From NCBI RefSeq assembly GCF_904849725.1, contig NC_058520.1:346019670-346083669 (forward strand): DNA of 64,000 nucleotides. Direction: 5' to 3'. How positions within the stretch are numbered: position 1 is the first letter of the stretch; each line of letters starts with the position of its first letter. Made by a program: the position numbers and the translations under genes. The stretch is from Hordeum vulgare subsp. vulgare. Lineage: Eukaryota > Streptophyta > Magnoliopsida > Poales > Poaceae. The notes beneath the pieces are model-generated. The model had not been told where the DNA came from and searched no databases. It saw only the letters and a list, made by a program, of their open reading frames with translations. Positions 36,061-48,040 of the stretch are shown in pieces.

Positions 36061-39000
36061 CCGCACCCGGATCCAACCAGGGGAGCCAGATCCGAGGCAA
36101 CTCTGCCGCCTCCCGCCCATCTTGTTGCTGCCTCGCCCGCCGGGGGTTCTCCCCGTGCCGCCGGCCGCCGTTGCGGGCGCCCTGCGCCGCCGCTCGCTCG
36201 TCCCGCTCGGGGTCGAGCACGGGACGAGGCAGCGCTCGCCAGCCTCGCGTGGGCTGGTGCCCCAAGGCCCAACTCGCAGCCTCGCAAGGCCGGCTCGCCT
36301 CTCGGCCCGAGCAGCTCCTCCCCGCGGCCCAGCACCGCGCCGAGCCTCCCCTCCGGCCCAACAACCGGCCTGCCTCCCCCGCCGAACGAGACCGACCCAA
36401 GGTGAGCTCCTGCTCTCTATCCCGTGCCCGTGATGCATTTTAACAATATTGTGCCACTGTCCTTTTTCGGCCTGTTAGTAGTTTAGGCCCGATAGCTTTA
36501 TTTTTTTAGGTTTCGGATTAGTTAACTTCAGGAAATAGGCTATATTTCAAACGCTTGTAGTTTATTAACCGAGCGTCGGATGAAGATGATATATATAAGG
36601 ATCTTGTGTAGATTTTCATGTAGAATAATAATTTGCAACTTGCATGCATGTTTGAAGTAGTTTGAACCGCCAAATGCCTAGTTTAGCATGCTGTCCTAAT
36701 AGGTTCTTATTCCGTATTTATTTTTCGTGCGTGTCCGGATTGCTCAAACCCCATAGATAAAGTGTTCATGTTTTAGGAACCCTTTTGCCATGTATTTTAG
36801 AGTAGTCGTTGGTGTTTTTGCATGTAGGATTCCGTAGCTAGTTTGCTATACCGTGTTTAGGACGTTATCTCGCATATACGTGTGTCGATATTCTTGTGTT
36901 GCAACCCCACATGTTATATATGTTTTCGGGATAGAAAAATCCATAGAATTTAACTGTGCATTTAGTTTTGGCTTTTGAGAAAGTTAGTTCGTGTGATATT
37001 TTGCCATGTTGCCCTTTTGTTTATTTTGTGGGTTTTATTCCGTGCTTGATATGATTAAGTTGTCTACTAGAGAGTTGCTCTTGGATGTTTAGTCTAGCCC
37101 CTGGTAATTTTGGTTGCAATAGAAATCCATGATTAGGTGTGGTTTGCTTGCTCTCAAGTTGCTAGAAAATAGTGTTGATTTGGAGATGCTGAAATATTTT
37201 AAAGTCTGAAATCTGTTATATTTTGTTGATGTCTTTGCATGAGTTTATCTGGCGATCTGTAGCTCTTTTGAGGTTGGTGCAATGGAGTTAGTTGTAGACT
37301 TTAGGATTCTCTAGCATGCTGTCAATTTTCATGCCATTTGGGGTCCTGGAGCTTAGGGTTTTTCTGCTGTCAATATGCCTTCAGATCGAAGACTGCACTT
37401 TCATAAACTGTGGTTTTCACTAAGTCTGAAATTGTGTGTGAGAAGCCATTTTGTGACTTCTTTTCCTAGTGATCCATGCTTCCATGCTAGGTGTTGTTAG
37501 TTGTATGTTGTAGTTCTTCTTGCCCTATACTGCCTCATGCCTTGGTTGAGCATATTGGATTTGTGTAGCTCGTAGTTGGGGGTGTAGAAAATGCTATGTG
37601 GCTGATTTTGGCAGATTGTAGTGATTTCTTGTTTAGCTCGTAGTTGTTGAAACGTTGCTCCGATTTGATCGTGTCCTATATGAAACTTTCTTAGAATCTC
37701 ATGTAGTTTCATATTATCTTGCTGGTTGTGTGTTTTGAGATGCTCGTGACTGTCGTTGCACACATATTGCATTCATGCCATCATATCTTGCGGTGTTCGT
37801 ACCTTTTGTTCCGTAGCTCCGTTGGAGATGTTCTCTACGTGTAAATTGCTTGTAACGACGCATAGAATCACGTGAACCTATTTGTTTTGCTGTTTAACAA
37901 CTATTAAAACATGTTAGTTCAGATATGGACAGAATTGTTATTTAACATGTGAGGTCGTTTCGGAGATGCTATATGTCATTTCCGACCTCATTTAAAATGC
38001 CTAGATAGGTAGATTAATTGCGCTTCACCTCTTGCCATGTTTAATAACATTTAATATTGCCGAGTACCTAATCGGGATAGAACTAAATAATTCGTATGTG
38101 GACTTTCGTCAATATGCAACTCGTTGCATATTGAACTTCACTTAATGTGTAGTGTTTGATTGTCGTGAATTGCCATGCCATGTCTTGCATATATTCTCCG
38201 TTCATGCATCATATGTGTTGTGCATCGTGTGGTGAATATCGTGTGTTAATTCTTGTTTCCGGTTTCCTTCGTCTCGATAGAGTTCCGCAAGTCTGTCGGA
38301 TTGTGAGGACCCGTTCGACTACGTCGGTTCGTCTGCTTCACAGAGTCATTCTTCTTCCAAGCGGGTTCTCAGGCAAGATGAACATTTCCCCAGATACAAT
38401 TACTATCATTGCCTTGCTAGATTACCGTTTCTATCAATTATGTCTCGTTGCCTACCACATGTTAAATATCAGCCTCTCAACAATGCCATGAAAACCTTCA
38501 ACCTGTTCACCACCTAGCAAACCACTGATTGGCTATGTTACCGCTTGCTTAAGCATGTATTATCGTTGCTAGTTGCAGGTGTAGTTGCTTCAATGTGATA
38601 ACATGGGTTCCTTGTTATATCACCCTATTAATTGCTATTTAAATTAATGCACCTATATACTTGGTAAAGGTGGAAGGCTTGGCCTTTCTATCCTGGTGTT
38701 TTGTTCCACCTTTGCCCCCTTAGTTTCGGCTACTGGTGTTATGTTCCATAATTGAGCGCTCCTAACATGATCGGGGTTGTTATGGGGACCCCCTTGATAA
38801 TTCATTTTAGATTAAAGCTGGTCTAGTAAGGCCCAACATTGGTACTACATTTGCCCAACATAATAATTATGTTAATACTGAAATGCATAGGGAGTTAGCG
38901 CTACCCGAGGAGTAATTCTACATAATACAGGGAGGGACAGTGCTGATGGTGCTGGTCCAAAACAAAGCACCGTGCGGGGCCAACCCGGGGCAACTCGGGA

Positions 39001-40300
39001 GATGTCTATCAGGCCACCGTATGCTTCTCTTATCTGTCATGTCCTGAGAACGAGATACGCGGATCCTATCGGGATCGTCGATGCACCGAGCGGCCTTGCT
39101 GGATTAGTTTTACCTTTGACGAGATATCTTGTGCATCGGGATTCCGGTGATGCTTTGGGTAATCTCAGAGTTGAGGTTTTCCATTAAGGAGTCCGATGAG
39201 ATCACGAGTTTCGTGATCGAGGATTTCTATGCGGCTTGTGGTAATTTGTGATGGATTAGTTGGAGCACCCCTACAGGGTTAAATCTTTCGGAAAGTCGTG
39301 CCCGCGGTTATATGGCAACATGGAAACTTTGTTTAATACTGGTTCTAGATAACTTGAAGTTAACTTAATTAAAATATGCCAACTGTGTGCGTAACCGTGA
39401 CTGCCTCTATCGTGAGCTCCTTCTCCGATCGAGGACACGGTGGGGTTATGTTTGACGTAAGTAGGTGTTCAGGATCATTCATTTGATCATCAGTAGTTCA
39501 CGTCCGTTATGCGTTGATTTTCCCCCTGTTATTCTTATACTCGTAATTTAGCCACGTCATACCATGCTTAGTCGCTTCCTGCAGCCTCACCACTTAACCA
39601 CACCTCACCTAATAACCTTTGCTAGTCTTGATACATTTGGAAATGAGATTGCTGAGTCACCTGTGGCTCACAGATTACTACAACACCAGTTCAGGTAGAG
39701 GTAAAGGTTACCTAAAGCGAGCGTGTTGATTGTTCATTTGGAGTTGCTTCTTCTTCTTCTTCATCGATCTAGGATGGGTTCCAGGCCGGCACCTTGGGAT
39801 AGCAAGGATGAACGTCCTTCTTCTTTTCTTGTTTGTTTTCGTCCGTAGTCGGACCCTGCTCTTCTTCGTGATATTTATGTATTGTACTGATGTGACTCTT
39901 ATGTAGCTTGTGGCGAGTGTAAGCCAATTCGATATATCTCTTATTTTCAGTACATGTACTTGTAACGATATCCATTCTTGCGAAACGACGAGATGCGCTT
40001 CTATCCCTGACGAGGCCCTCGTGCCAAATTGAGGATAGGATCGCATCTGGGTGTTACAACTTTCCACCTTCAGATCTGACCTTGCAAATAATCGTGAAAG
40101 GATTGACAACCCCTTTATAGCGTTGGGTGCAAGTTTGTTTGTTTTTGCGTAGGTACATTGGTGCCTCATCTTGATACTCCTAGTGGATTGATGCCTTGGT
40201 TCTCAAACTGAGGGAAATACTTATCGCTACTGTGCTGCATCACCCTTTCCTCTTCAAGGGAAAAAACAACGCAAGCTCAAGAGGTAGCAAGACTAATTTC

Positions 40301-40318
40301 TGGTGTCGTTTCCGGGGA
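40301..40318 (+). other. Degenerate primer-binding site of element C
   Basis: TGGTGTCGTTTCCGGGGA differs from the tRNA-Asp site at three positions (C to T twice and G to T). It lies 11 bp after the LTR end. Confidence 0.8.
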
Positions 40319-40515
40319 GTATTCAAAGTGAAGCATATCCAAGTAACTATCGCAAACTCATCTCTTGCATTTACTTTATTTGCCTTTTGCCTCTCGTTTT
40401 CCTCTCCCCCACTTCTGAAAAAACAAAATTTACAAAAATATTTGCCTCTTTCGTTCGCCCTTTCTTTCGTTTGCTTTCTGCTTGCTTGTGCGCTTGTCTG
40501 CCTGCTAAGACCTGT

Positions 40516-41256
40516 ATGGCCCAACCAAATGATTATGATGCTTAGTATAAAAGGTTGGAAGAGATTGAAACTAGTGTTAAAGGCTTCATGTCTACACAGT
40601 TTGATTATAATAGTTACTTTCGCAAAGAACTAAGGGAGCAAAATTCTTTTATGGATTTTATGAATAAATAAGTTGATGATATGGCCAACGAATTCCTTGC
40701 GTTAAATTCTCAGTTTGCTCGTCTTGAAAAATTGGTAGGCCAGATTTCTGATAAACAGGCTACCTTAGTCCATAAAATGGCTGCTAAACCTAAAATATGT
40801 GATGAGAATCACGAAGATCTTAAAGTGCTTGGTGTGACTTCTATTGAATCCTTGTTTCCTAATGTCAATCCTAATGATGATGGGGCTAGATATGAATCCA
40901 CTTTGGTTGAGAAATGCCCCAATGATTCGGAGTTTATTTATCTTGACGCTAAAAGCACTGAAAGTGGAGTAGAGGATATCAAAACTTTGAGTAGTGATGA
41001 AATTACTACTTTGGATTTCAAGGAATTCAATTATGATAGTTGCTCTTTGATTTAATGTATTTCCTTGATGCAATCCATGCTAAACTCTCCACATGCTTAT
41101 GGCCAAAATAAGGCCTTTATCGATCATATCGTTGATGCTATGATGAATTCTCTTGAAGAGAAACTTGAGTTGGAGATATATATTCCTAGAAAACTTCATG
41201 ATGAGTGGGAACCTACTATCAAAATCAAGATTAAAAACTATGAATGCAATGCTTAG
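40516..41256 (+). pseudogene. gag-like region of element C, decayed
   Basis: One frame from an ATG at 40516 reads through stops at 40543, 40669, 41053 and 41254. Visible blocks are RLEEIETSVKGFMSTQFDYN, then FLALNSQFARLEKLVGQISD (leucine-rich, coiled-coil-like), then an acidic stretch (VEDIKTLSSDEITTLDFKEF). The tail reads IPRKLHDEWEPTIKIKIKN, just before the protease. The middle of a normal gag capsid core is not seen, so it is either a short gag or an internally deleted one. Assignment as gag rests on position before the protease. Confidence 0.6.
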
Positions 41257-41637
41257 TGTGATTTGGGTGCTAGTGTTTTCGCTATTCCAAAGTGTTTATG
41301 TGATGTTCTAGGCTTCAATGAGATTGATGAGTGCTCTCTTAATTTGCATCTTGTGGATTCTACTATTAAGAAACCTATGGGAAGGATCAATGATGTTATT
41401 ATTATTGCAAATAGGAACTATGTGCCCGTAGATTTCATTGTGCTTGATATTTATTGCAATCCGACATGTCACATCATTCTTGGTAGACCTTTCCTTAGGA
41501 CTATTGGTGCTGTCATCGATATGAAGGAAGGGAATATTAGATTTAAATTTCCATTAAATAAGGGCATGGAACACTTCCCCAGAAAGAAAATAAGATTGCC
41601 ATATGAATCCATGATGAGGGTACTTATGGTTTGAGCA
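41257..41637 (+). pseudogene. Retroviral-type aspartic protease of element C
   Basis: In the same frame as the gag-like region, right after TAG 41254-41256, the text reads CDLGASVFAIPK, the active-site motif of Athila-type proteases. It continues with VPVDFIVLDIYCN and CHIILGRPFLRTIGAVIDM, where the ILGRPFL box is intact. It ends at a TGA at 41635 after about 125 residues. The domain is complete except for the stop in front of it. RT and integrase do not follow, so the element keeps a protease without a polymerase. Confidence 0.85.
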
Positions 41638-44447
41638 CAAAAGACGACGATACTTGATTCTATCGCCTTATGTCTAGCTAAGGGTGTTAAACAATAGCGC
41701 TTGTTGGGAGGCAACCCAATGAATTTATTTTTGCTTTTTGCTTTCTGTTTTGTTGTGTCCACACCATCATAATTCTTTTATGATTGTGTTTTTTATGTTT
41801 CTTTTAGTGTTTGTGCCAAGTAGAACCTTTATGATCAGTTTTGGTGTTGGTTGTTTGATCATGCTGAAAAACGATAGAAACTTTGCGCTCACGGAATTAT
41901 TTTCAATTCCTATCCAGAAAGAGATTTTGAGTTGATCCTTTTTGCTGCTGGTTGATATGCAAATTGCCCCAATTTTCATAATGTTTCAGAATTTTTGGGA
42001 TGCTAGAAGTATACGAAGTATACATATTACTACACACTGGTCTGTTTTTGACAGATTATGTTTTTGTTGTGTTGATTGCTTATTTTGATGAAACTATGGA
42101 TAGTATCGGGGGGGGGGGGGGGAGGTACTAGCCATGGAAAAGTGACAATACAGTAATCTAACATCAATCTAAATAGAAATCAAGTTTACTACAGTACCTA
42201 AAGAGTTGGTAGTTTGTTTTCTTATGCTAATGATATCACGAGTTTCTGTTTAAGATTTGTGTTGTGAAGTTTTCAAATTTTGGGTGATGTTCTCATGGAC
42301 AATGGGATAAAGAGTGGAAAGAGCTTAAGCTTGGGGATTCCCAAGGTATCCCAAGCCAAATTCAAGGACACCAAAAAGCCTAAGCTTGGGGATGCCCCGG
42401 GAAGGCATCCCCTCTTTCGTCTTCAATCCACCGGTAACGTTACTTGGAGCTGTATTTCTATTCACCACATGATATGTGTTTTGCTTGGAGCATAGTGTAT
42501 TATAGGATTCTTTTCTTTTTGTTTTGTCACAATCATCCTTGATGCACACCTTTTTGAGAGGGACATGCACTCATCGTGAATTTGCTAGAATACTCATTGA
42601 GCTTCACTTATATCTTTTGAGTTAGGCAATTTAGCTCGCATGTGCTTCACTTATATCTTTTGAGCTAGATAACTTTTCTCTAGTGCTTCCCTTAGATCTT
42701 TTTAGAGCACGAGGGTGTCATATTTTGAAGAAATAAAAACTCTCGATCTTCACTTATATCTTTTTGAGAGTGGTCTCTCTAAGTAACTTGGTAATTGGCG
42801 TGTGCTATGAAATTAGTCCTAAAGATGATAGGCATCCAAAGAGGATATAATAAAAACTTCCATATTCAAGTGCATTGAGTAGTAAGAGAAGTTTGATTCC
42901 TCAAATTTAGTTTTGAGATATGTATATGGTAATATTAGAGTTATGTTAGTAAGGTGTTATGAATCTAGAAATACGTGTGTTGAAGTTAGTGATTCCCGTA
43001 GCATGCATGTATGGTGAACCGCTATGTTAGGAAGTCGGAGCATAATTGATTTATTGATTGTCATCCTTTGTGTGGCAGTCGGGATCGCGCAATGGTTAAA
43101 CACCTACCAACCCTTCCCCTAGGAGTATGCGTTTAGCACTTTGTTTCGATTACTAATAAAACTTTTGCAATAAGTATATGAGTTCTTCTTGACTAATGTG
43201 AGTCTATGGTATAGATGCACTTTCACCTTCCACCATTGCTAGCCTCTCTAGTGCCGCCGGTGCACAAACCCACCATATACCTTCCTCAAAACTGCCACCA
43301 TACCTACCTATTATGGCATTTTCATAGCCATTCCGAGATATATTGCCATGCAACTCCCACCGTTCCGTCTCATGACATGTGCCGTCACTTTCATATTGCC
43401 ATTGCATGATCGTAAGATAGCTAGCGAGATGTTTTAACGTCAAACGCTAAGCTAGATCGTTGCACATCCCGGTACACTACCGGGGGCATTTCCTATAGAG
43501 TCATCATAGTTCTAAGTAATGAGTTGTAAGTAAATAAAAGTGTGATGATCATCATTATTAGAGCATTGTCCCATGTGAGGAAATAAAAAAAATAGGCCAA
43601 AGATGCCCACCAAAAAAATAAAAAAAGAGGCCAAAGAGCCCAAACAAAAAATGAGAGAAAAAGAGAGAAGGGACAATGCTACTATCTTTTTCCACACTTC
43701 TGCTTCAAAATAGCACCATGTTCTTCATGATAGAGAGTCTCTTGTTTTGTCACTCCTTATACTAGTGGGAATTTTCATTATATAACTTGGCTTGTATATT
43801 CCAATGATGGGCTTCCTCAAAATTGCCCTAGGTCTTCGTGAGCAAGCAAGTTGGGTGCACACCCACTAGTTTTCCTTTTGAGCTTTCACACACTTATAGC
43901 TCTTGTGCATCCGTTGCATGGCAATCCCTACTCATTCACATTGATATCTATTGATGGGAATCTCCATAGCCCATTGATATGCCGAGTCGATGTGACCATC
44001 TCCTCCTTTTTTCCTCACAACCTCCACCACACTCTATTCCACCTATAGTGCTATATCCATCAGTCACGCACATGTATTGCGTGAGAGTTGAAAAGGTTTG
44101 AGAAAGTAAGAGTGCGAAAATAATTACTTGGCCAATACCAGGGTTGTGCATGATTCAAATTCGTTGTGTGGGGATGATGGTGCATAGCCACACTATATGA
44201 TTTTGTAGGGATAAGTTTCTTTGGCCTTGTTATTTCAAAAGTTCATGATTACTTTGTTAGTATGCTTGAAGTATTATTGTTTTCATGACAATAGTAAACT
44301 ATTGTTTTGAATCTTACGGATCTGGACATTCATGCCACAAGAAAGAAGTTATGAAGGACAAATATGTTAGGTATCATTCCACATCAAAAATTCAGTCTTT
44401 ATCACTTCCCTACTCGAGGACAAGCAGGAGTTAAGCTTGGGGATGCT
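41638..44447 (+). other. Non-coding 3' region of element C
   Basis: It starts with the GGGAGGCAACCCAATGAAT block at 41707 that also opens the corresponding region of B and D. It holds two AAGCTTGGGGAT copies (42327-42338, 42382-42395), four imperfect CTTCACTTATATCTTTT repeats between 42600 and 42770, and the polypurine tract AAGCTTGGGGATGCT at 44433-44447. A G-run of about 13 bases lies near 42109. No coding motif is present. Confidence 0.85.
42388..42412 (+). other. Conserved hairpin in the 3' region of element C
   Basis: GGGGATGCC (42388-42396) pairs perfectly with GGCATCCCC (42404-42412) across a 7-base loop. The stem begins inside an AAGCTTGGGG polypurine-like copy. The same hairpin occurs reversed in element B near 22700 and, with one mismatch, in element D at 32505-32529. 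Confidence 0.75.
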
Positions 44448-45954
44448 TGATACGTCTCCAACGTATCTATAATTTTTTATGGTTCCATGCTATTATCATG
44501 TCAACTTTGGATGTTTTGTATGCATGAATATGCTATTTTATATCTTTTTTGGGACTAACCTATTAACTCCGTGCCAAGTGCCAGTTTCTGTTTTTTCCGT
44601 GTTTTTGACCTTTTTCAGAGGAGAATATTAAACGGAGTCCAAACGGAATAAAACCTACGGGGTGATTTTTTCCATCACAAAAGATACGCAAGAGACTTGA
44701 GAACCAAGGCAAGGGACCTCGGGGGAGGTCACAAGTCCCCTAGACGCGCCTGGCAGGCTTGTGGGCCCCCACGTGGCTCCTGTGTCCTACCTATTTCGCC
44801 TATAAATTCCCTAAACATCCAAAACCATGGAAGAGAGCTACGAAAATACTTTTCCGCTGCCACAAGCTTCTGTCTCCGCAAGATCCCATCTGGGGACCGT
44901 TCTGGTGCCCTGCTGGAGGGGGGATTCGGACACAGAGGGCTTCTTCATCAACACCATTGCCTCTCCGATGATGCGTGAGTAGTTCACCACAGACCTTCGG
45001 GTCCATAGACAGTAGCTAGAAGGCTTCTTCTCTCTCTTCGATCTTCAATACAAAGTTCTCCATGATCTTCATGGAGATCTATCCGATGTAATCTTCTTTT
45101 GCAGTGCGTTTGTCGAGATCCGATGAATTGTGGATTTATGATCAGATTGTCTGTTAATATTATTTGTGTCTCATCGGATCTCTTATATGCATGATTTCGT
45201 ATCCTTGTAATTCTCTTCGAGTTGTGGGTTTTGTTTGGCCAACTTGATCTATCATTCTTGCAATGGGAGAAGTGCTTAGTTTTGGGTTCATACCGTGTAG
45301 TGTCCTCACCTAGTGACAGAAGGGGTAGCGAGGCACGCATCGTATTGTTGCCATCAAGGGTAAAAAGATGGGGTTTATATCATATTGCATGACTTTATCC
45401 CTCTACATCATGTCATCTTGCTTAAGGTGTTACTCTGTTTGTTATGAACTCAATACACTAGATGCATGCTGGATAGCGGTCGATGTGTGGAGTAATAGTA
45501 GTAGATGCAGAAAGTATTGGTCTACTTGTCTCACACATGATGCCTATATGTATGATCATTGCCTTAGATATCATCATGACTTTGCGCGATTCTATTAATT
45601 GCTCGCTAGTAATTCGTTCACCCACCGTAATACTTGCTATCATGAGAGAAGCCTCTAGTGAACACTATGGCCCCCGGGTCTACTTCACATCATATTTTCA
45701 GATCCTCAAAATTACTTTGATGCACTTTCCACCTTCAGATCTCACCTTGCAAATAATCGTGAAGGGATTGACAACCCCTTTATAGCGTTGGGTGCAAGTT
45801 TGTTTGTTTTTGCGCAGGTACATTGGTGCCTCATCTTGATACTCCTACTGGATTGATACCTTGGTTCTCAGACTGAGGGAAATACTTATCGCTAATGTGT
45901 TGCATCACCCTTTCCTCTTCAAGGGAAAAACCAACGCAAGCTCAAGAGGTAGCA
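44448..45954 (+). repeat. 3' LTR of element C
   Basis: 1507 bp, TGATACGTCTCCAACG to GCTCAAGAGGTAGCA, with the TSD GAGAC following. A TATA box lies at 44801-44807. It shows the uninterrupted state of the site where the Sukkula-like LTR entered the 5' copy. Confidence 0.95.
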
Positions 45955-45959
45955 GAGAC

Positions 45960-46388
45960 CCTCGAGGGTGATTCATCTAAGTCCACCTTGATGGTTACAT
46001 CGTTCGGAATCCAACGAGGGTGATACCTCGGATTCCCCCTGATGTTACAACCACACAGTTACTTGACCATGTTACTGGGATCTTTGATGAATAGATGTTC
46101 AGCGGGTGGATTCCCGCATGGATGTGTCGATGAGCTAAGAAAATGTTACTGGATTTGGGTATTCGATCTGGGTTGGTCGGAGACCTTATTACGCACTAAC
46201 CGTCTACGTGGGAGAAGTTATGGGTACTCGGCGTCGTGGTATCAGTCGAAGTTCTTCAGACGTTGGCAATGGATCAGTGTTCGCCCGAGTGGTCCGGATA
46301 TGCATCGCACTTGTAATAAGGGGTGCTACGACTGACATCGTCCGCCCTCGCATCATGCAGGAGTGCAAAGGCGATGGGCCCATGACCC
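45960..46388 (+). other. Interior of element H, part 2
   Basis: 429 bp between elements C and E. It continues from 26884 when C is removed (CTCAAGTGTGAGAC + CCTCGAGGGTGATTC). No coding motif is recognised. Its last five bases GACCC (46384-46388) are the candidate TSD of element E. Confidence 0.55.
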
Positions 46389-47930
46389 TGATACGTCTCC
46401 AACGTATCTATAATTTTTGATGGTTTCATGCTATTATCTTGTCAAACTTTGGATGTTTTGTATGCCTTTTACATATTTTTTGGGACTAACATATTAACTT
46501 AGTGCCAAGTGCCAGTTCTGGTTTTTTCCGTGTTTTGACCCTTTTCAGAGGAGGATTTTAAACGGAGTCCAAACGGAACGAAACTTCCAAAAAGATTTTT
46601 TTCGGAAGAGAAGACGATCAGTGAACTTGAGAACCAAGGCATGGGGCCACCAGGGACCCCACAACCCCCCTAGGCGCGGCCAAGGGGGCTGCGCCTCCCA
46701 GGCTTGTGGGTTCCCTGGGCCTCCTCTGCCCTAGGTCTTTCGCCTATATATTCCCAAAAATCCAGAAAAAATCAGGAGATCATCGAAAGTAATTTTCCGC
46801 CGCCGCAAGCTTCTGTCTCCGCAAGATCCCATCTGGGGCATGTTCGGGTGCCCTGCCGGAGGGGGATTCGGATATGGAGGGCTTCTTCATCAACACCATG
46901 ACCTCTCCGATGATGCGTGAGTAGTTCACCATAGACCTACGGGTCCATAGCTAGTAGCTAGATGGCTTCTTCTCTCTCTTGGATCTTCAATACAAAGTTC
47001 TCCATGATCTGCATGGAGATCTATCTGATGTAATCTTCTCTTGCAGTGTGTTTGTCGAGATCCCATGAATTTTGGATTTATGATCAGATTATCTATCAAT
47101 CTTATTTGGGTTTCTTCTGATCTCTTATATGCATGATTTCATATCCTTGTAATTCTCTTCGAGTTGTGGGTTTTGTTTGGCCAACTTTATCTATGATTCT
47201 TGCAATGGGAGAAGTTCTTGGTTTTGGGTTCATACCGTTCGGTGACCTCACCCAGTGACAGAAGGGGTAGCAAGGAACGCATCATGTTGTTGCCATCAAG
47301 GGTAAAGATATGGGGTTTTCATCATTGGTTTGAATTTATCCCTCTACATCATGTCATCTTGCTTAAGGCGTTACTCTGTTCGTCATGAACTCAATACACT
47401 AGATGCATGCTGGATAGCGGTCGATGTGTGGAGTAATAGTAGTAGATGCAGAAAGTATCGGTCTACTTGTCTCGGACGTGATGCCTATATTTATGATCAT
47501 TGCCTTAGATATCGTCATGACTTTGCACGGTTCTATCAATTGCTCGACAGTAATTTGTTCACCCACCGTAATATTTGCTATTTTGAGAGAAGCCTCTAGT
47601 GAACACTATGGCCCCCAGGTCTACTTCACACCATATTTTCAGCCTTACTCTTTTACTTCGTTGCACTTTCCGCCTTCAGATCTCACTTTGCAATCAATCT
47701 TGAAGGGATTGACAACCCCTTTATAGCGTTGGGTGCAAGCTCTTTTGTGTTTGCACAGGTACTCTGGACTTGACGAGAATCTCCTACTGGATTGATACCT
47801 TCGTTCTCAAACTGAGAGAAATACTTACTGCTCCTGTGCTGCATCACCCTTTCCTCTTCAAGGGAAAAACCAACGCAAGCAAGTCTCCGTCAACATGTCA
47901 ATTTCTGGCGTTGTTGTTTGAGAAGTAGCA
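46389..47930 (+). repeat. 5' LTR of element E
   Basis: 1542 bp, TGATACGTCTCCAACGTATC to TTGAGAAGTAGCA. It is related to the LTRs of C but diverged. The element continues into a primer-binding site and leader; its 3' LTR is outside the window. Confidence 0.9.
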
Positions 47931-48040
47931 GAAGGATTTTTGGCGCCATTGCCGGGGAGGATCAAGTCAAGAACTCATCCAAGTAAGTGTCGCAAACTCA
48001 TCTCTTGCATTTTTTTTGCCTCTCGTTTTCCTATCCCCCA
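47931..48040 (+). other. Primer-binding site and leader of element E
   Basis: The tRNA-Asp site TGGCGCCATTGCCGGGGA (47941-47958, one mismatch) starts 10 bp after the LTR. The leader then matches that of elements B, C and D (AACTCATCTCTTGCATT, CCTCTCGTTTTCCTATCCCC) until it is cut by F at 48046. It resumes at 63971. Confidence 0.9.

Larger units (their letters stand above)
28180..40058 (+). mobile_element. Sukkula-like solo LTR, TSD ACTTT, split by element D
   Basis: It starts TGTGACAGCCCGAGACCGAC at 28180 and ends GATCGCATCTGGGTGTTACA at 40058. It is flanked by ACTTT at 28175-28179 and 40059-40063. Without element D it is about 5.0 kb. The length, the start, and an end close to the Sukkula LTR marker motif (GATAGGATCGCATCT) suggest Sukkula, a large LTR family of Triticeae with little coding capacity. 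It has a TATA box (TTATATAAG, 28738-28746), a GC-rich leader (about 28900-29180 and 36066-36430) and a long AT-rich remainder (36440-40058) with no recognisable gene. No PBS or second LTR is present, so it is a solo LTR. Confidence 0.88.
26885..40289 (+). repeat. 5' LTR of element C, split by a solo LTR
   Basis: It starts TGATACGTCTCCAACGTATC and has a TATA box at 27252-27258. It is interrupted at 28179/28180 and resumes at 40064 with CCACCTTCAGATCTGACC. It ends GCTCAAGAGGTAGCA at 40289. The 3' LTR reads GATGCACTTTCCACCTTCAG without interruption at 45720-45738, which confirms the joint. Confidence 0.92.
26885..45954 (+). mobile_element. Element C: gag-protease-only gypsy element, TSD GAGAC
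   Basis: It is flanked by GAGAC at 26880-26884 and 45955-45959. The 5' LTR (26885-28179 plus 40064-40289) is split by a Sukkula-like solo LTR that itself holds element D. The interior (40290-44447) carries a decayed gag and protease but no RT or integrase; the 3' LTR is 44448-45954. Without insertions the element is about 7.2 kb. The two LTRs are similar in length (about 1521 and 1507 bp). It sits in the interior of H. Confidence 0.95.

Noticed and set aside
36020..36443. Several overlapping frames of 90-141 residues on both strands
   Set aside because: They fall in the GC-rich leader of the Sukkula-like LTR and across the end of element D. Frames open on both strands indicate composition rather than coding.
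42105..42122. A G-run of about 13 bases
   Set aside because: Element D has a shorter run at the same place (32238). This is slippage in a homopolymer, or a possible sequencing uncertainty.
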